Under the pieces are notes generated by a model that saw only the letters and a list, made by a program, of their open reading frames with translations, did not search any database and had not been told where the DNA came from. Below, piece by piece: positions 1-7,393 of a stretch of DNA of 25,971 nucleotides; position 1 is the first letter of the stretch, and every line of letters starts with the position of its first letter. This DNA is from Streptomyces rimosus subsp. rimosus. Its GTDB lineage: Bacteria; Actinomycetota; Actinomycetes; Streptomycetales; Streptomycetaceae. The stretch spans positions 1-25,971 of the forward strand of contig NZ_JOCQ01000115.1 of the NCBI RefSeq assembly GCF_000720725.1, given 5' to 3'. The position numbers were made by a program, and so were the translations under genes.

Positions 1-172
1 GGCCAGGGGCGAAAACCATAGCGGTACAGCACTGCGATGCCGCCGTCATGTTGCACGTGCCGCCCGAGGGACCGCACTCATTGCTCTCGTACAGGGAAAG
101 CTCCGGTTGCTTGGTATGGCCCGGCGGGTTGTTTGACGCGCAAGGGGTCTGCAGCAGCAGGGCCGTGCGGCG

Positions 173-208
173 CGCATGCGCCCCGCGTGGCGCAGCGGGA
201 CGCATGCG
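173..208 (-). terminator. Hairpin terminator after the small secreted gene
   Basis: A 14-bp stem with one mismatch is formed by 173-186 (CGCATGCGCCCCGC) and 195-208 (GCGGGACGCATGCG) around an 8-nt loop. It begins 15 nt downstream of the stop codon of the minus-strand gene at 223-489. There is no T-run, which is usual for actinomycete terminators. Its position supports the reality of the small gene and the end of the operon. Confidence 0.6.
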
Positions 209-222
209 GCAGGCGGCGCCTG

Positions 223-489
223 TCAGTACGGCTGCCCGTCCGGCTCCACCCACCAGCCGTTCTTGCAGGCCCGGCCCTCGGGACCAGTCTGCCCCTGGGA
301 GGGGGTGCCCCAGCTGGTGTAGGAGTGGCGGCATCCGGCACCGTCCGGGGTGGCGGCCTGTGCGGCCGGGACCGCCCGGAGACCTGCCGCGGCGGCCGGC
401 GTGCGGATGGCCGCCGCGGCCAGAAGTCCGGTCCTGTGGCGGTTGAGCAGCCTGGTGGTTTCCGGGGAAGGCGATCGACCGGGGTTCAC
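223..489 (-). CDS. Small secreted protein, unknown function
   Basis: An 88-codon frame, probably starting at GTG 489, follows 11 nt after the stop of the upstream secreted-protein gene and ends just before a strong hairpin. The N-terminal half looks like a signal peptide: basic RHR, then an Ala/Leu-rich stretch, then a VPAAQA-type cleavage site. The mature part would be about 40 residues, with two cysteines (GCRHSY and GRACKNGWW) that could form a disulfide. I do not recognise the family. The start is uncertain because no clear ribosome site precedes the GTG; translational coupling to the upstream gene is possible. Gene context, the signal-like segment and the terminator support it. Confidence 0.45.
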   Translation of the reverse strand: MNPGRSPSPETTRLLNRHRTGLLAAAAIRTPAAAAGLRAVPAAQAATPDGAGCRHSYTSWGTPSQGQTGPEGRACKNGWWVEPDGQPY

Positions 490-500
490 GACAGCGGCGT

Positions 501-926
501 TCAGCGGATGTTCACTGTCGCCGGCCCGGAGGTCCGCTGGCGTACGGGGTGGCGGTCGTTCGGGCTGAGCAGGCCGTACACCACCGCGCGGTACTGCTGG
601 GCGCCGCGGTGCGCGGCCTTGACGTGGGCGGTCGCCTTGGCGTCGGTGCCCCTTTCGGCCACGGCGCCGCAGGCCAGCTGGTGCCAGGCCTGTCCGCCGG
701 TGCGGTTCTCCAGGCATATCCGCAGGTAGTCGGAGGCGTCGTCGTCTGCGTGCGCCGCGACCGTGAAGGTCTTGCCGACGGGCGCCGTGTGCGGTGCCGT
801 GATCTCCACACCGCCCTTGGCAGCTGCCGGTGCGGCGGCCAGCGCCACTGAGGCGAGGCTCAGTGCACCGATCACGGCCACCCGGCCGCCCCGGGTCTTC
901 ATCCCGGTCTTCTTCACCCTGAACAT
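501..926 (-). CDS. Secreted protein of unknown function
   Basis: This 141-aa protein has a start at 926 supported by GAGGAAG about 6 nt upstream. Residues 8-36 form a signal peptide (MKTRGG, then an Ala/Leu/Val-rich core ending in AAAPAAAKG). The mature part has a beta-rich, Ig-like look: GGVEITAPHTAPVGKTFTV is typical of bacterial Ig-like or adhesin domains, followed by a DDDASDY segment. Two cysteines (RICLENR and LACGAV) may form one disulfide, as expected outside the cell. The gene is followed closely by the small secreted gene at 223-489. The family is not recognised, and an extracellular role is inferred only from the signal sequence. Confidence 0.75.
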   Translation of the reverse strand: MFRVKKTGMKTRGGRVAVIGALSLASVALAAAPAAAKGGVEITAPHTAPVGKTFTVAAHADDDASDYLRICLENRTGGQAWHQLACGAVAERGTDAKATAHVKAAHRGAQQYRAVVYGLLSPNDRHPVRQRTSGPATVNIR

Positions 927-1059
927 GGTCTTCCTCGCTCGTACGTGTCTCTTGTGTGGTCTTCAAGCCGTGCCGCACCCGCTGTGCGGTGCTGTCGGGC
1001 GAGCACCGGGTGGGGGGCGGTGCGGTGCGCCGCGGTGGCGGTGGGCCGCCCGACAGGTT

Positions 1060-1650
1060 TCAGCCTTGCGGGGGATAGAACTCACCCTCGGCGTAACTGT
1101 GGACCGTGCAGTCCGTGTTGTTGTAGCGGTCGGCGAAGGTGCCGGTGAGGCCGGTGTACCCCTGGTACGTCTGGTCCAGGGGCAGGTCCTTGCCCACCCT
1201 GAACCGGAGCTTTACGTGGACGGACTCACGGGGCTTCAGCGTCTTCGGCCCGGGGACAGGGCCGCGGGCCTTTCCTTCGGCATCCCGCAGCGTCTTCCAG
1301 GCACGCTGCGAGGTGTCCCAGTACTGCAGATCGCTGTACGGGCTCAGGTCGCGCTCGCCCGGGTTGTAGATATAACTGCCCGTCCTGGCGCTGAGCCCGA
1401 ACGACTTCAGCTCCTTCGCCGAGGTGTTGGTGAGCGTGGCGGTGTAGGTCGTCCAGTGGGTGCCGAGAGTGATCGTCGCAGGTATGCCGGAGGTACGGCC
1501 CACGAGCGTATCGTTGTGAGGCTGCCCGACATCGGAGCACTTCGGGAGCTCCGCGGCAGGTGCCGCCTGGGAGGCGGGCGCGGCGGCCACCACCATGGGG
1601 AGCAGGGCAGCCGTCGCGATCGAAGCCGACAGAGCGCGGCGCAGTTTCAT
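1060..1650 (-). CDS. Secreted protein of unknown function
   Basis: A 196-aa protein beginning MKLRRALSAS, with a clear signal peptide of about 30 residues (basic n-region, hydrophobic core, cleavage near ASQAAPA). A purine-rich GGGAAAGAGA lies upstream of the ATG at 1650. The mature protein is rich in Thr, Tyr and Gly and probably all-beta: it has segments like ATITLGTHWTTYTATLTNTS that resemble extracellular Ig-like or sortase-substrate domains, but no LPxTG anchor is seen. Two cysteines (PKCSDV near the new N-terminus and DCTVHS near the C-terminus) may form a disulfide. It is on the same strand as the genes at 223-926, about 130 nt away. I cannot assign a function. Confidence 0.75.
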   Translation of the reverse strand: MKLRRALSASIATAALLPMVVAAAPASQAAPAAELPKCSDVGQPHNDTLVGRTSGIPATITLGTHWTTYTATLTNTSAKELKSFGLSARTGSYIYNPGERDLSPYSDLQYWDTSQRAWKTLRDAEGKARGPVPGPKTLKPRESVHVKLRFRVGKDLPLDQTYQGYTGLTGTFADRYNNTDCTVHSYAEGEFYPPQG

Positions 1651-1699
1651 GAAATCTCTTTCCCGGCCCTTCGGACCCTTGGAGTCCTTGTCACCAGCG

Positions 1700-2119
1700 T
1701 CATGGGGTTCTCGAGCCGTGAAGTCTCGGATTATCGGGTTCTTGGAGCAATGGTCGGGCCCGGAGCGGCGACACCGCCCGGTTCGGGCGCGATCTACGCA
1801 GTGCGTTACGCAATTCCCGACGACTCGCCCTCACAGGAGTACGTGGTCCAAGGCGGCGCCGGCACTCGATCGGGTCGCCCGCCCCAGGCAGAGCCGGTGC
1901 ATCCCACTCTGCGACAGCCGGGCGGCCGGCCCTCGCCCACCGGTTGTAGTGCCGGGCGCACAGCCCTTTCCCGTGGACGTCGAAACGACATCCGTCGACC
2001 GTGCAGGCCAGCAGTTCCCTGCGGGCGCGGACCGGGCGACCGGGGTCGGCGGGGAACTCCTGCATCGACGGGCGCCCACATTTGTGCCACCGGATGACGT
2101 GTCCGTTCCACACCGCCAT
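1700..2119 (-). pseudogene. Zinc-finger fragment resembling an integrase N-terminus
   Basis: A 139-codon frame with a compact zinc-binding motif near residues 39-60: CTVDGC, then GKGLCARHYNRWARAGRP. The C-x4-C...C-x2-H pattern followed by an RW..GRP tail is one I associate with zinc-finger segments in actinomycete phage and integrase-associated proteins. After about residue 75 the frame turns into Arg/Pro-rich sequence without recognisable structure, so only the finger looks genuine. It lies directly downstream of a decayed tyrosine recombinase on the same strand and may be the remnant of a second recombinase or excision gene. Coding status beyond the finger is doubtful. Confidence 0.4.
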
Positions 2120-2299
2120 TGAGCCGTCACGCGGTCGCAGTCCGAGACCGCGCCACCGGGAGGAGCGGAAGAGCGGTTATCCGGGGCGGGAAGGTAGGCC
2201 TCGGTACGGAGATTGGATCGGACGTACCCAACAACTTCCCCGCAACCCGTGCCGTCCCGACCGGGGAGGGGAGGACAGCAACGCTCACAGCCGCGCCTC

Positions 2300-2690
2300 C
2301 CCCGCCCGGTGAACCAGTCGGCTTTCCCAGCGTTCGGCGAGCGTCCTCGACGGTCAGGTGACCGTAGGTGTCGATCGTGGTGCTGATTGACGCATGCCCC
2401 AGGAGTTCCTTGACGTTTTCCATGCCGACGCGCAGCAAGGGGGCCTTGTTCTGCGTTTTTGCAGAAGGAAGCCGGTGAACGCAATAGCAGACAGCGTCAG
2501 CGGGCCCAGCCCGCGCCGCAGCAGCCAGGTGGCGTAGGTGTGCCGGTACTGGTGGAGCTCGAGCGCGATACCGGTGGGCTTCCGTAGCCGTCTGACCAGG
2601 TCATAGACGGCCGGATAGGCCCAGGGCCGACCATGCGGCTCGGCGCGGACCGGTGCGGTACGGCTGGACGCGTGGTGACCAGGCGGTCAG
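2300..2690 (-). pseudogene. Decayed tyrosine recombinase (phage-type integrase), C-terminal half
   Basis: Read across three frames, this stretch spells the catalytic C-terminus of a tyrosine recombinase. The first frame gives HGRPWAYPAVYDLVRRLRK, then the HxxR box HQYRHTYATWLLRRG (about 2555-2500). After about 60 bases of unrelated sequence a second frame gives GMENVKELLG and then HASISTTIDTYGHL with the catalytic tyrosine (about 2425-2360). A third frame then gives ADWFTG, a usual tail of this family. At least two frameshifts and an insertion between the HxxR box and the Tyr box make the gene non-functional. The N-terminal core-binding domain is not recognisable upstream. It marks a former integrative element. 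Confidence 0.8.
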
Positions 2691-2833
2691 CGACATCGAC
2701 GCCGCCTCGGGCATGGAATGTGTAGGACGGGCTGTCCGCGGCGAGCTTGCGGTTCACGCTGGACACGGTGCAGTGGCGCTTCGCGCACATGAGGACGAGC
2801 TGGGACCGGAGCAAGATATCGGCCGTTGATCAG

Positions 2834-2867
2834 TTTCCCGTTATCCCGGTGCCGGGATAACGGGAAA
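2834..2867. repeat. 34-bp near-perfect palindrome
   Basis: Two exactly complementary 16-bp arms, TTTCCCGTTATCCCGG at 2834-2849 and its reverse complement at 2852-2867, are separated by only TG. The arms contain an AT-containing core unusual for this GC-rich window. It lies just upstream of the decayed integrase in the minus direction. A recombination core, operator, transposon end or terminator are all possible. Confidence 0.8.
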
Positions 2868-3393
2868 TCCGTCAAACGCGAACTCACCCTCGTCGCTCTG
2901 CGTCACGCCCGAAGGTAAAAGAAAAGCTCACCCAGCTTGCCCCGACGCTGACGTTCCAGGGCCACAGGGCACGCGTTGCCAATCTTGTGCAGCTTTTCGG
3001 TCGGCGGATCGCTTCTCTGAACTCGCGGCGGCATGGTGCATTGGACTTCACGGGCGAGCGGGGTGTCAGTGGTCGGCAGTATCATCGTCCGGCCTTGTAG
3101 GGCTCACCGCGGCCGCTGAGGGCCGTGTTTCGGCGAAATGCGGTCGCATCACGGATGGGGGGGAAAGTGAGCGAGATCCGTCATGCGGTGGCCAAGAAGA
3201 TTACCGGTCGGTGAGTACGACTTCTTCCTGCTGGCGCGTCTCTGTGGAGCTGAGGCAGTCGCGGTCGTCGTGAAGCATCTGGCTGCATGTCTCGCTCAAT
3301 ACCGGGCATCTGGTGCGGCGTCTCGGTCATCCTGAGACGCCTCTGCCACGAACACCGCCGCGGGCCGCGCTCGCACGAGGGCCCCTGACGGGG
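2868..3393. other. Stretch without a convincing gene
   Basis: No frame of convincing length or composition covers this stretch. A possible short plus-strand frame of 50 codons at 3183-3335 (starting MRWPRRLPVGEYDFF) has a coding-like run VGEYDFFLLARLCGAEAV but no recognised family. Two tiny overlapping GTG frames lie nearby (3167-3214 and 3211-3273) after a GGGGGGGAAA tract. The right end holds the short CCCC-TGAC-GGGG hairpin (3382-3393) just after the stop of the oxidoreductase gene. Confidence 0.4.
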
Positions 3394-4323
3394 TCAGACG
3401 GTGAGGACGAGCTTGCCCTGGAGGTGACCGGCGTCGAGCAACCGATGTGCGTCGGCAACACGTTCGAACGGGAACGTCTCCCGCACGTGGACCCGGAGCC
3501 TGCCTTGTTCGACGAGTTCGACGAGACCTCGCAGGGCGACGGGATCGGGGTCGACCGCGATGCCGCTGAAGCGCATGCCGGCCGCCTCGTACTTGGCGAT
3601 GAGCTTCGCATCCTCGTCGGCGACCGCGGTCACCAGGTGACCGCCAGGGCGGAGCATGTCGAGCGAGCGCTCGGCGGTGTCGCCGCCGATCGTGTCGAGT
3701 ACGACGTCGATGTCGCGGACCGCCTCGGTGAAGTCGGCCGCCGTGTAGTCGATCACCTCGTCGGCGCCGAGCCTCTCGACGAACGTCCGCTTGCTCCCGC
3801 CGGCAGTCGTGATCACGTGTGCGCCGAGCGCCTTCGCTATCTGGATCGCGACGTGGCCGACGCCCCCACCGCCGCCGTGGACCAGTACGCGGTCGCCCTC
3901 GGTCACGCCGCCGAGGTCGACGAGACCCTGCCACGCCGTCAGCCCGACGACCGGCAGAGCCGACGCCTCGACGTGCGAGAGCGACGCCGGCTTGCGTGCC
4001 AGGTGCAGCGCCGGCGCCGACACGATTTCGGCATACGCGCTCGCCGCCCGCGGGAACAGCGGCATCCCGAACACCTCGTCGCCGGGCCGGAACCGCCACG
4101 TTCCCGATGCGTCCTCGACCACGCCGCTGATGTCCCAGCCGAGGATGAACGGCGGCCGGCCGATCAGCGGGAATTCGCCGGCGCGCAGGCGCGCCTCCAG
4201 CGGGTTCAGCCCGATCGCCTTGACGCGGACGAGAACCTCGGTCGGAAGGGGCCGGGGCTCAGGCGCGTCCACGATGGTGAGCACTTCGGGACCGCCGAGC
4301 ATCTGCTGGGTGATGACTCGCAT
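3394..4323 (-). CDS. Quinone-oxidoreductase-like NADP-dependent reductase (MDR family)
   Basis: This 309-aa protein is a complete zinc-independent medium-chain dehydrogenase/reductase of the quinone oxidoreductase (QOR) type. Residues 1-110 form the GroES-like domain, with GLNPLEARLRAG and WDISGVVE. The Rossmann domain follows, with the nucleotide-binding motif HGGGGGVGHVAIQIAKALGA near residues 148-167, then VLDTIGGDT. The zinc-ligand cysteines of true alcohol dehydrogenases are absent. Such enzymes reduce quinones or enones with NADPH in the cytoplasm. The start at 4323 has AGGAG 6-7 nt upstream. It is divergent from an HxlR regulator with a 97-nt shared control region, an arrangement known for quinone- or electrophile-responsive reductases. 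The natural substrate cannot be told from sequence. Confidence 0.9.
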   Translation of the reverse strand: MRVITQQMLGGPEVLTIVDAPEPRPLPTEVLVRVKAIGLNPLEARLRAGEFPLIGRPPFILGWDISGVVEDASGTWRFRPGDEVFGMPLFPRAASAYAEIVSAPALHLARKPASLSHVEASALPVVGLTAWQGLVDLGGVTEGDRVLVHGGGGGVGHVAIQIAKALGAHVITTAGGSKRTFVERLGADEVIDYTAADFTEAVRDIDVVLDTIGGDTAERSLDMLRPGGHLVTAVADEDAKLIAKYEAAGMRFSGIAVDPDPVALRGLVELVEQGRLRVHVRETFPFERVADAHRLLDAGHLQGKLVLTV

Positions 4324-4368
4324 GACTCTCCTGGCTACGGAAGGGGAGGAGGGGGAGAACCCAGGCTA

Positions 4369-4411
4369 GGTTTCCGACAGGAACCAGCAGGTAACCTTGG
4401 GCGCGGGTACC
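4369..4411. promoter_or_regulatory. Candidate HxlR operator region between divergent genes
   Basis: Three small dyads crowd the 97-nt intergenic region. GGTTTCC-GACA-GGAACC (4369-4385) is an inverted repeat with one bulged T. AGGTAACCT (4389-4397) and GGTACC (4406-4411) share the GGT(A)ACC core, about 16 nt apart. HxlR-type regulators bind such short palindromes as dimers and usually control the divergent gene and themselves. The assignment is inferred from position and symmetry. Confidence 0.4.
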
Positions 4412-4420
4412 TTCGGCGCC

Positions 4421-4804
4421 ATGAGCGGTTTTGGTCCCGGTGATCCCTTTCTCGCCGACTGTCCGGCGCGGCTGGCGGTCGAGCTGATCGCCGACAAATG
4501 GACGGTGGTCGTGCTCTACGGCCTCAGCAAGGGCCCGGTGCGCCACGGCGAACTGATCGAGCTGATCGGCGGCATCTCCCGCAAGATGCTCACCCAGACG
4601 CTCCGGCGGCTCTCGGCGCACGGGCTCGTCCGCCGCCACGCCTACGTCGAGGTGCCGCCCCGCGTCGAGTACGAGCTCACCCCGCTCGGGGCGACGCTGA
4701 TCGAGCCGATCCACATGCTGACCGAGTGGGCGAGGGCGAACGGCGACGCGGTGCTCGATGCGCTCGACGCCGCGGATCCCGAGCCGGTCGCCCACAGCGA
4801 CTGA
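4421..4804 (+). CDS. HxlR-family transcriptional regulator
   Basis: A 127-aa winged-helix protein. The family signature is clear: CPARLAVELIADKWTVVVLYGL (helix 1 and the IxxKW motif, residues 14-35), GPVRHGELIELIGGISRKML (HTH), LTQTLRRLSAHGLVRRHAY and the wing VPPRVEYELTPLG. HxlR regulators often sense quinones, aldehydes or other electrophiles, some through a cysteine. Here Cys14 lies in the usual N-terminal position just before the HTH. I chose ATG 4421 because the family starts close to this motif; an in-frame TTG at 4397 would add eight residues. The gene diverges from the QOR-like reductase, which is its likely target. Confidence 0.88.
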   Translation: MSGFGPGDPFLADCPARLAVELIADKWTVVVLYGLSKGPVRHGELIELIGGISRKMLTQTLRRLSAHGLVRRHAYVEVPPRVEYELTPLGATLIEPIHMLTEWARANGDAVLDALDAADPEPVAHSD

Positions 4805-4947
4805 GGCCCCCGCCAGGACACTCGGTCGGCTCCGCATTCTGGTGGCTACCGGGGGGCTCGTCACCTTGGTGCAGCAAGCAGCCAATGCCTCACCTCAAGC
4901 GGGACAGCGGTCACGCGTCGTCTCGCTGAACCCGAGGTACCGCAGGT

Positions 4948-5217
4948 CAGTTCCTTCCCTGCCGCACCTTGAATGAGACCGGACAATCAGCCCAGCAGAT
5001 CGCAGAACGACGGGGCGGCTCACCGAAGACGTTATGTGCGCTGCGTCGGTCCACTCGCGCGGTGACGCTCACGTAGTCGATGGCTGACTGAAGGCGGTTC
5101 AAATCGCCTTCGAATGCGCCGAGGCCTGTGTTGCAGCCCTCGCAGAGGAGTCCCCGAATGCACGGCTCCGCATGACGTACGCTCCGGACAAAAAGCGTGG
5201 TCGTGATCCGCAGGCAT
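4948..5217 (-). pseudogene. Frameshifted endonuclease VII-type HNH protein fragment
   Basis: Two frames together spell the core of the phage T4 endonuclease VII-like HNH family common in actinomycetes. From 5217 the first frame gives PADHDHAFCPERTSCG, with the catalytic DHDH motif. After a frame change near 5165-5155 the second gives CIRGLLCEGCNTGLGAFEG and then DLNRLQSAIDYV, the zinc-binding RGLLCxxCN segment and the final helix. The second frame ends at 4948. The N-terminal CxxC pair expected upstream is not recognisable. Because a single indel separates the two halves, decay or a sequencing error could explain it. Intact relatives are frequent in prophage and integrative-element regions. 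Confidence 0.7.
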
Positions 5218-5373
5218 TGGGGTCTTCTTGCCTTCCAGGAAATTTGAATCCGACGCAGCGGTTGCCTTGCTCTTCTTTCGGTATGCGTCAGCGCTCTGCT
5301 TCTGGCGAGTTCGACACTTCCTTTCCCGCCTTACGTGATGCAGATGTTCTCCTCAGCTGATTCGCGCCCTGAA

Positions 5374-5861
5374 TTAGCAGTGGGCTTTCCTTGCGGTCGG
5401 ATCGTCGAAGCCGACGGTGGCAACGGCCGCGCAGAGCATCGCTTCGTCCAAGTGATCCTCCACGGCCTGCCCATCGCGACGCACCGAGCACAGCCCGCCC
5501 GCCTCCGGCGCACCACACCGCTGACACAGCCGGCGCGGCGGGCCTCATCAGCGGCCTCCGCCTCGGCCCGGACCCGCTGCGCAGTCGCCGCACGGAACAC
5601 CTCGGCCTCAGCGGTCTCCCAACAGCGCAGCTCGACCCGGACCAACTCCGCAGTCACAACCTCGCGCAACCAGTGCTCCGTGGTCCGCCGACGGGTCTGG
5701 GAGTCGGCGTCGGGCAGTTCGACGCGCACCTGCCCCGCGACGTGGGCGCGGCGCTGGCGCCGGTCGGTGAGCAGGCCCGCGCAGCGTCCGCAGACGTCGC
5801 CGGTGTTCATCAGGGTGCCCTCGTCGCAGCGGGCGTCGGAGCACGGGCTGGACCGGGGCAT
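5374..5861 (-). pseudogene. Frameshifted zinc-ribbon protein of unknown function
   Basis: The first frame, from ATG 5861, starts with a cysteine-rich segment (SPCSDARCDEG, VCGRCAGLL). It continues into an Arg/Glu/Ala-rich, probably coiled or helical middle (about residues 45-110, ending EAADEARRAG). At about 5527 the sense passes to the next frame, giving LCQRCGAPEAGGLCSV and DEAMLCAAVATVGFDDP, a second zinc ribbon plus helix, before a stop at 5374-5376. One expected ribbon cysteine is an arginine (CSVRR). The two-ribbon, long-helix layout resembles a family of actinomycete proteins that I know only as hypothetical. The normal C-terminus appears to be lost. It probably decayed together with the neighbouring HNH gene. 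Confidence 0.6.
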
Positions 5862-6771
5862 GCCGCGACCGAGCCGTCGGCCGACCAGGTCCGTGACCGC
5901 GCCCGGCCCGCCATCACCTCGAGGTCACCGCACGGCCGCGGGACCCTCCCCCCGCGAACCACTGGCTCACCTCCCATCAGGCAGGACTCGCGGCACATCC
6001 GCACCTTCCTGCTTCGAGGAGCTCTCGGCCGTACGATCCGTAGGTCATTACGTAGCGTGGTCTTGGGTAGGTCTGTCATCCGCCGCGAAACCCATGCGGC
6101 CTCAGCGCACTGTCTGGGCAGACTTGGGCAATGCACGAGCTGAAGGGGCTGCAACCTGGTTAGGCCCCAGCGGTCCTGGCCTTCGAGCTGGCGAGCCGCG
6201 CCTATTTTCTGCGTCGGTCTCCGACCGCGGCGATGGTCCCGGTTGGCCCCGCCGATCCTGCCAGCCTCGGTGGCAAGCCAGGCACCTGGTATCAGCGCGA
6301 CCTCGCACTTCAGCGGTAAACCGTGATCTCGCCGGTGAAGCGGCTGAGAGACAGATAATGCCACCGCTAGCCATCGGTGTGTGAAGACTGAAAAGCCCAC
6401 CAGTCCCGAGCCCCGGCCAGCCATTGCCGCCGACACTTCACGAATCAGACATGAAGATCACGATTTACCGCTGGAATACCAGGGGCTGCCTGTTCCGCTG
6501 AGGGATGCAGGCAGGAAGGCGGTTCGGCCTGTCCCCGCGCGATTGCCTTCGCCGATGCGCAGAGCATATTCGCGATGCCGCCGTGCACGCCCTGTCGGCA
6601 CGTACGTCGCACGGACAGAAACGGAAGGAACCCTCCGTACCCTGCGCAGCCAAGCCGTACTGCTGGAGCGGCGAGCCGAGCTGAATGGTGTCGCAGCCGC
6701 AGGAGCCCCACTTCCGACGCGGATGACGGCAGCCGGAGTCCGCCGCGCCGATGTTCCCTTACCATCCGTTC
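5862..6771. other. About 0.9 kb without a convincing gene
   Basis: Several open frames exist on both strands, but their products are Arg/Pro/Ser-rich without recognisable motifs, and GC at third positions is not consistently high in any one of them. The zinc-ribbon frame stays open upstream of 5861 for some codons, so its original start may lie here. The stretch contains the inverted repeat at 6311-6473. It may be intergenic debris. Confidence 0.5.
6311..6473. repeat. 18-bp inverted repeat pair 127 bp apart
   Basis: CAGCGGTAAACCGTGATC (6311-6328) and GATCACGATTTACCGCTG (6456-6473) are inverted copies matching at 17 of 18 positions. A third, shorter copy, ATCACGATTTACGGC, lies at 6837-6851 in the same orientation as the second. 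The motif is AT-richer than its surroundings. A miniature element, a regulator-binding motif or chance remnants of a repeat family are all possible. Confidence 0.6.
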
Positions 6772-7230
6772 ATGCCTTCTTCGCGTGTATTGCCCGTGCG
6801 TCGCACCGCAGTTGACTTGAACGGTGCCCACTACGCATCACGATTTACGGCACCGGTTGCGGGCCTGCCGTCGCGATCCCCCGAAGCATGGGCCCGGGCC
6901 GTCTTCGAAGAAGCGCCCGCCGCCCTGCAGCGATGCCTGTATGCCGGCTGGCGCGGCGGGCTCGGCCTGCGTCTGGGCCCACGCCGCGTGCCCCAGCACG
7001 TGCTGGGATGGCCCATCACGACGACCGGACCCAGCTCGATCACTTTGAAAGCAGGTTCGCCGTTGCTCACCGCTCGCAACGTCCTCTCCGTCGACGGCTC
7101 GGTTCTGACCTGGTCGACCTTCGTGCACTTCACCGGCCGCACCGGCCGAGCAGTGTGGGCCTCAGCGGCTCCCCTTCACCACCAAGCTGTTCCGTTTCTC
7201 CTGAAGCGCGCGATCCGCGAGGTGGCGTAA
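6772..7230 (+). CDS. DUF2867/SRPBCC-like protein
   Basis: A 152-aa protein. I recognise the pattern SPEAWARAVFEEAPAALQR, then GLRLGPRRVPQHVLGWPI, SPLLTARNVLSVDG, TWSTFVHF and a C-terminal LLKRAIREVA. This resembles small actinomycete proteins of the DUF2867 or START-like (SRPBCC) fold, which have a beta-grip with a hydrophobic cavity; no enzymatic function is established to my knowledge. ATG 6772 is preferred over ATG 6751 because the added residues look unrelated, but no clear ribosome site helps. Immediately after the stop a terminator hairpin begins. It is convergent with the gene at 7394-8275. Confidence 0.65.
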   Translation: MPSSRVLPVRRTAVDLNGAHYASRFTAPVAGLPSRSPEAWARAVFEEAPAALQRCLYAGWRGGLGLRLGPRRVPQHVLGWPITTTGPSSITLKAGSPLLTARNVLSVDGSVLTWSTFVHFTGRTGRAVWASAAPLHHQAVPFLLKRAIREVA

Positions 7231-7232
7231 CG

Positions 7233-7305
7233 CGCCGGGAACACCGGCGGCTGGGCTGCCTGAGCACCGCCGCCTCCCAGGAGACAGGGGCCGCCCCTGG
7301 TGCTC
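7233..7305. terminator. Terminator structures between convergent genes
   Basis: CGCCGG-GAACA-CCGGCG (7233-7249) starts 3 nt after the plus-strand stop. A second, larger structure has an outer stem GAGCAC/GTGCTC (7262-7267 with 7300-7305) and an inner stem CAGGGGC/GCCCCTG (7285-7299). The pair would serve both converging genes. Confidence 0.6.
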
Positions 7306-7393
7306 GTCCTCACGGAGTGTGTTGCTGATCCCGTCGCCGGCCAGGCTTACTTGTGAGTACTCCACAGTACGGTGCTGTCCCTAAGCGCCGGGT

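Noticed and set aside
763..2097. Plus-strand open frame of 444 codons across the secreted-protein genes
   Set aside because: It runs antisense through two genes with signal peptides and ribosome sites and crosses a clear intergenic region; it has no domain.
5091..5106. GGCGGTTCAAATCGCC resembling a tRNA T arm
   Set aside because: Only a 4-bp hairpin with an 8-nt loop; no other tRNA stems fit, and it lies inside the reverse complement of the HNH coding sequence.
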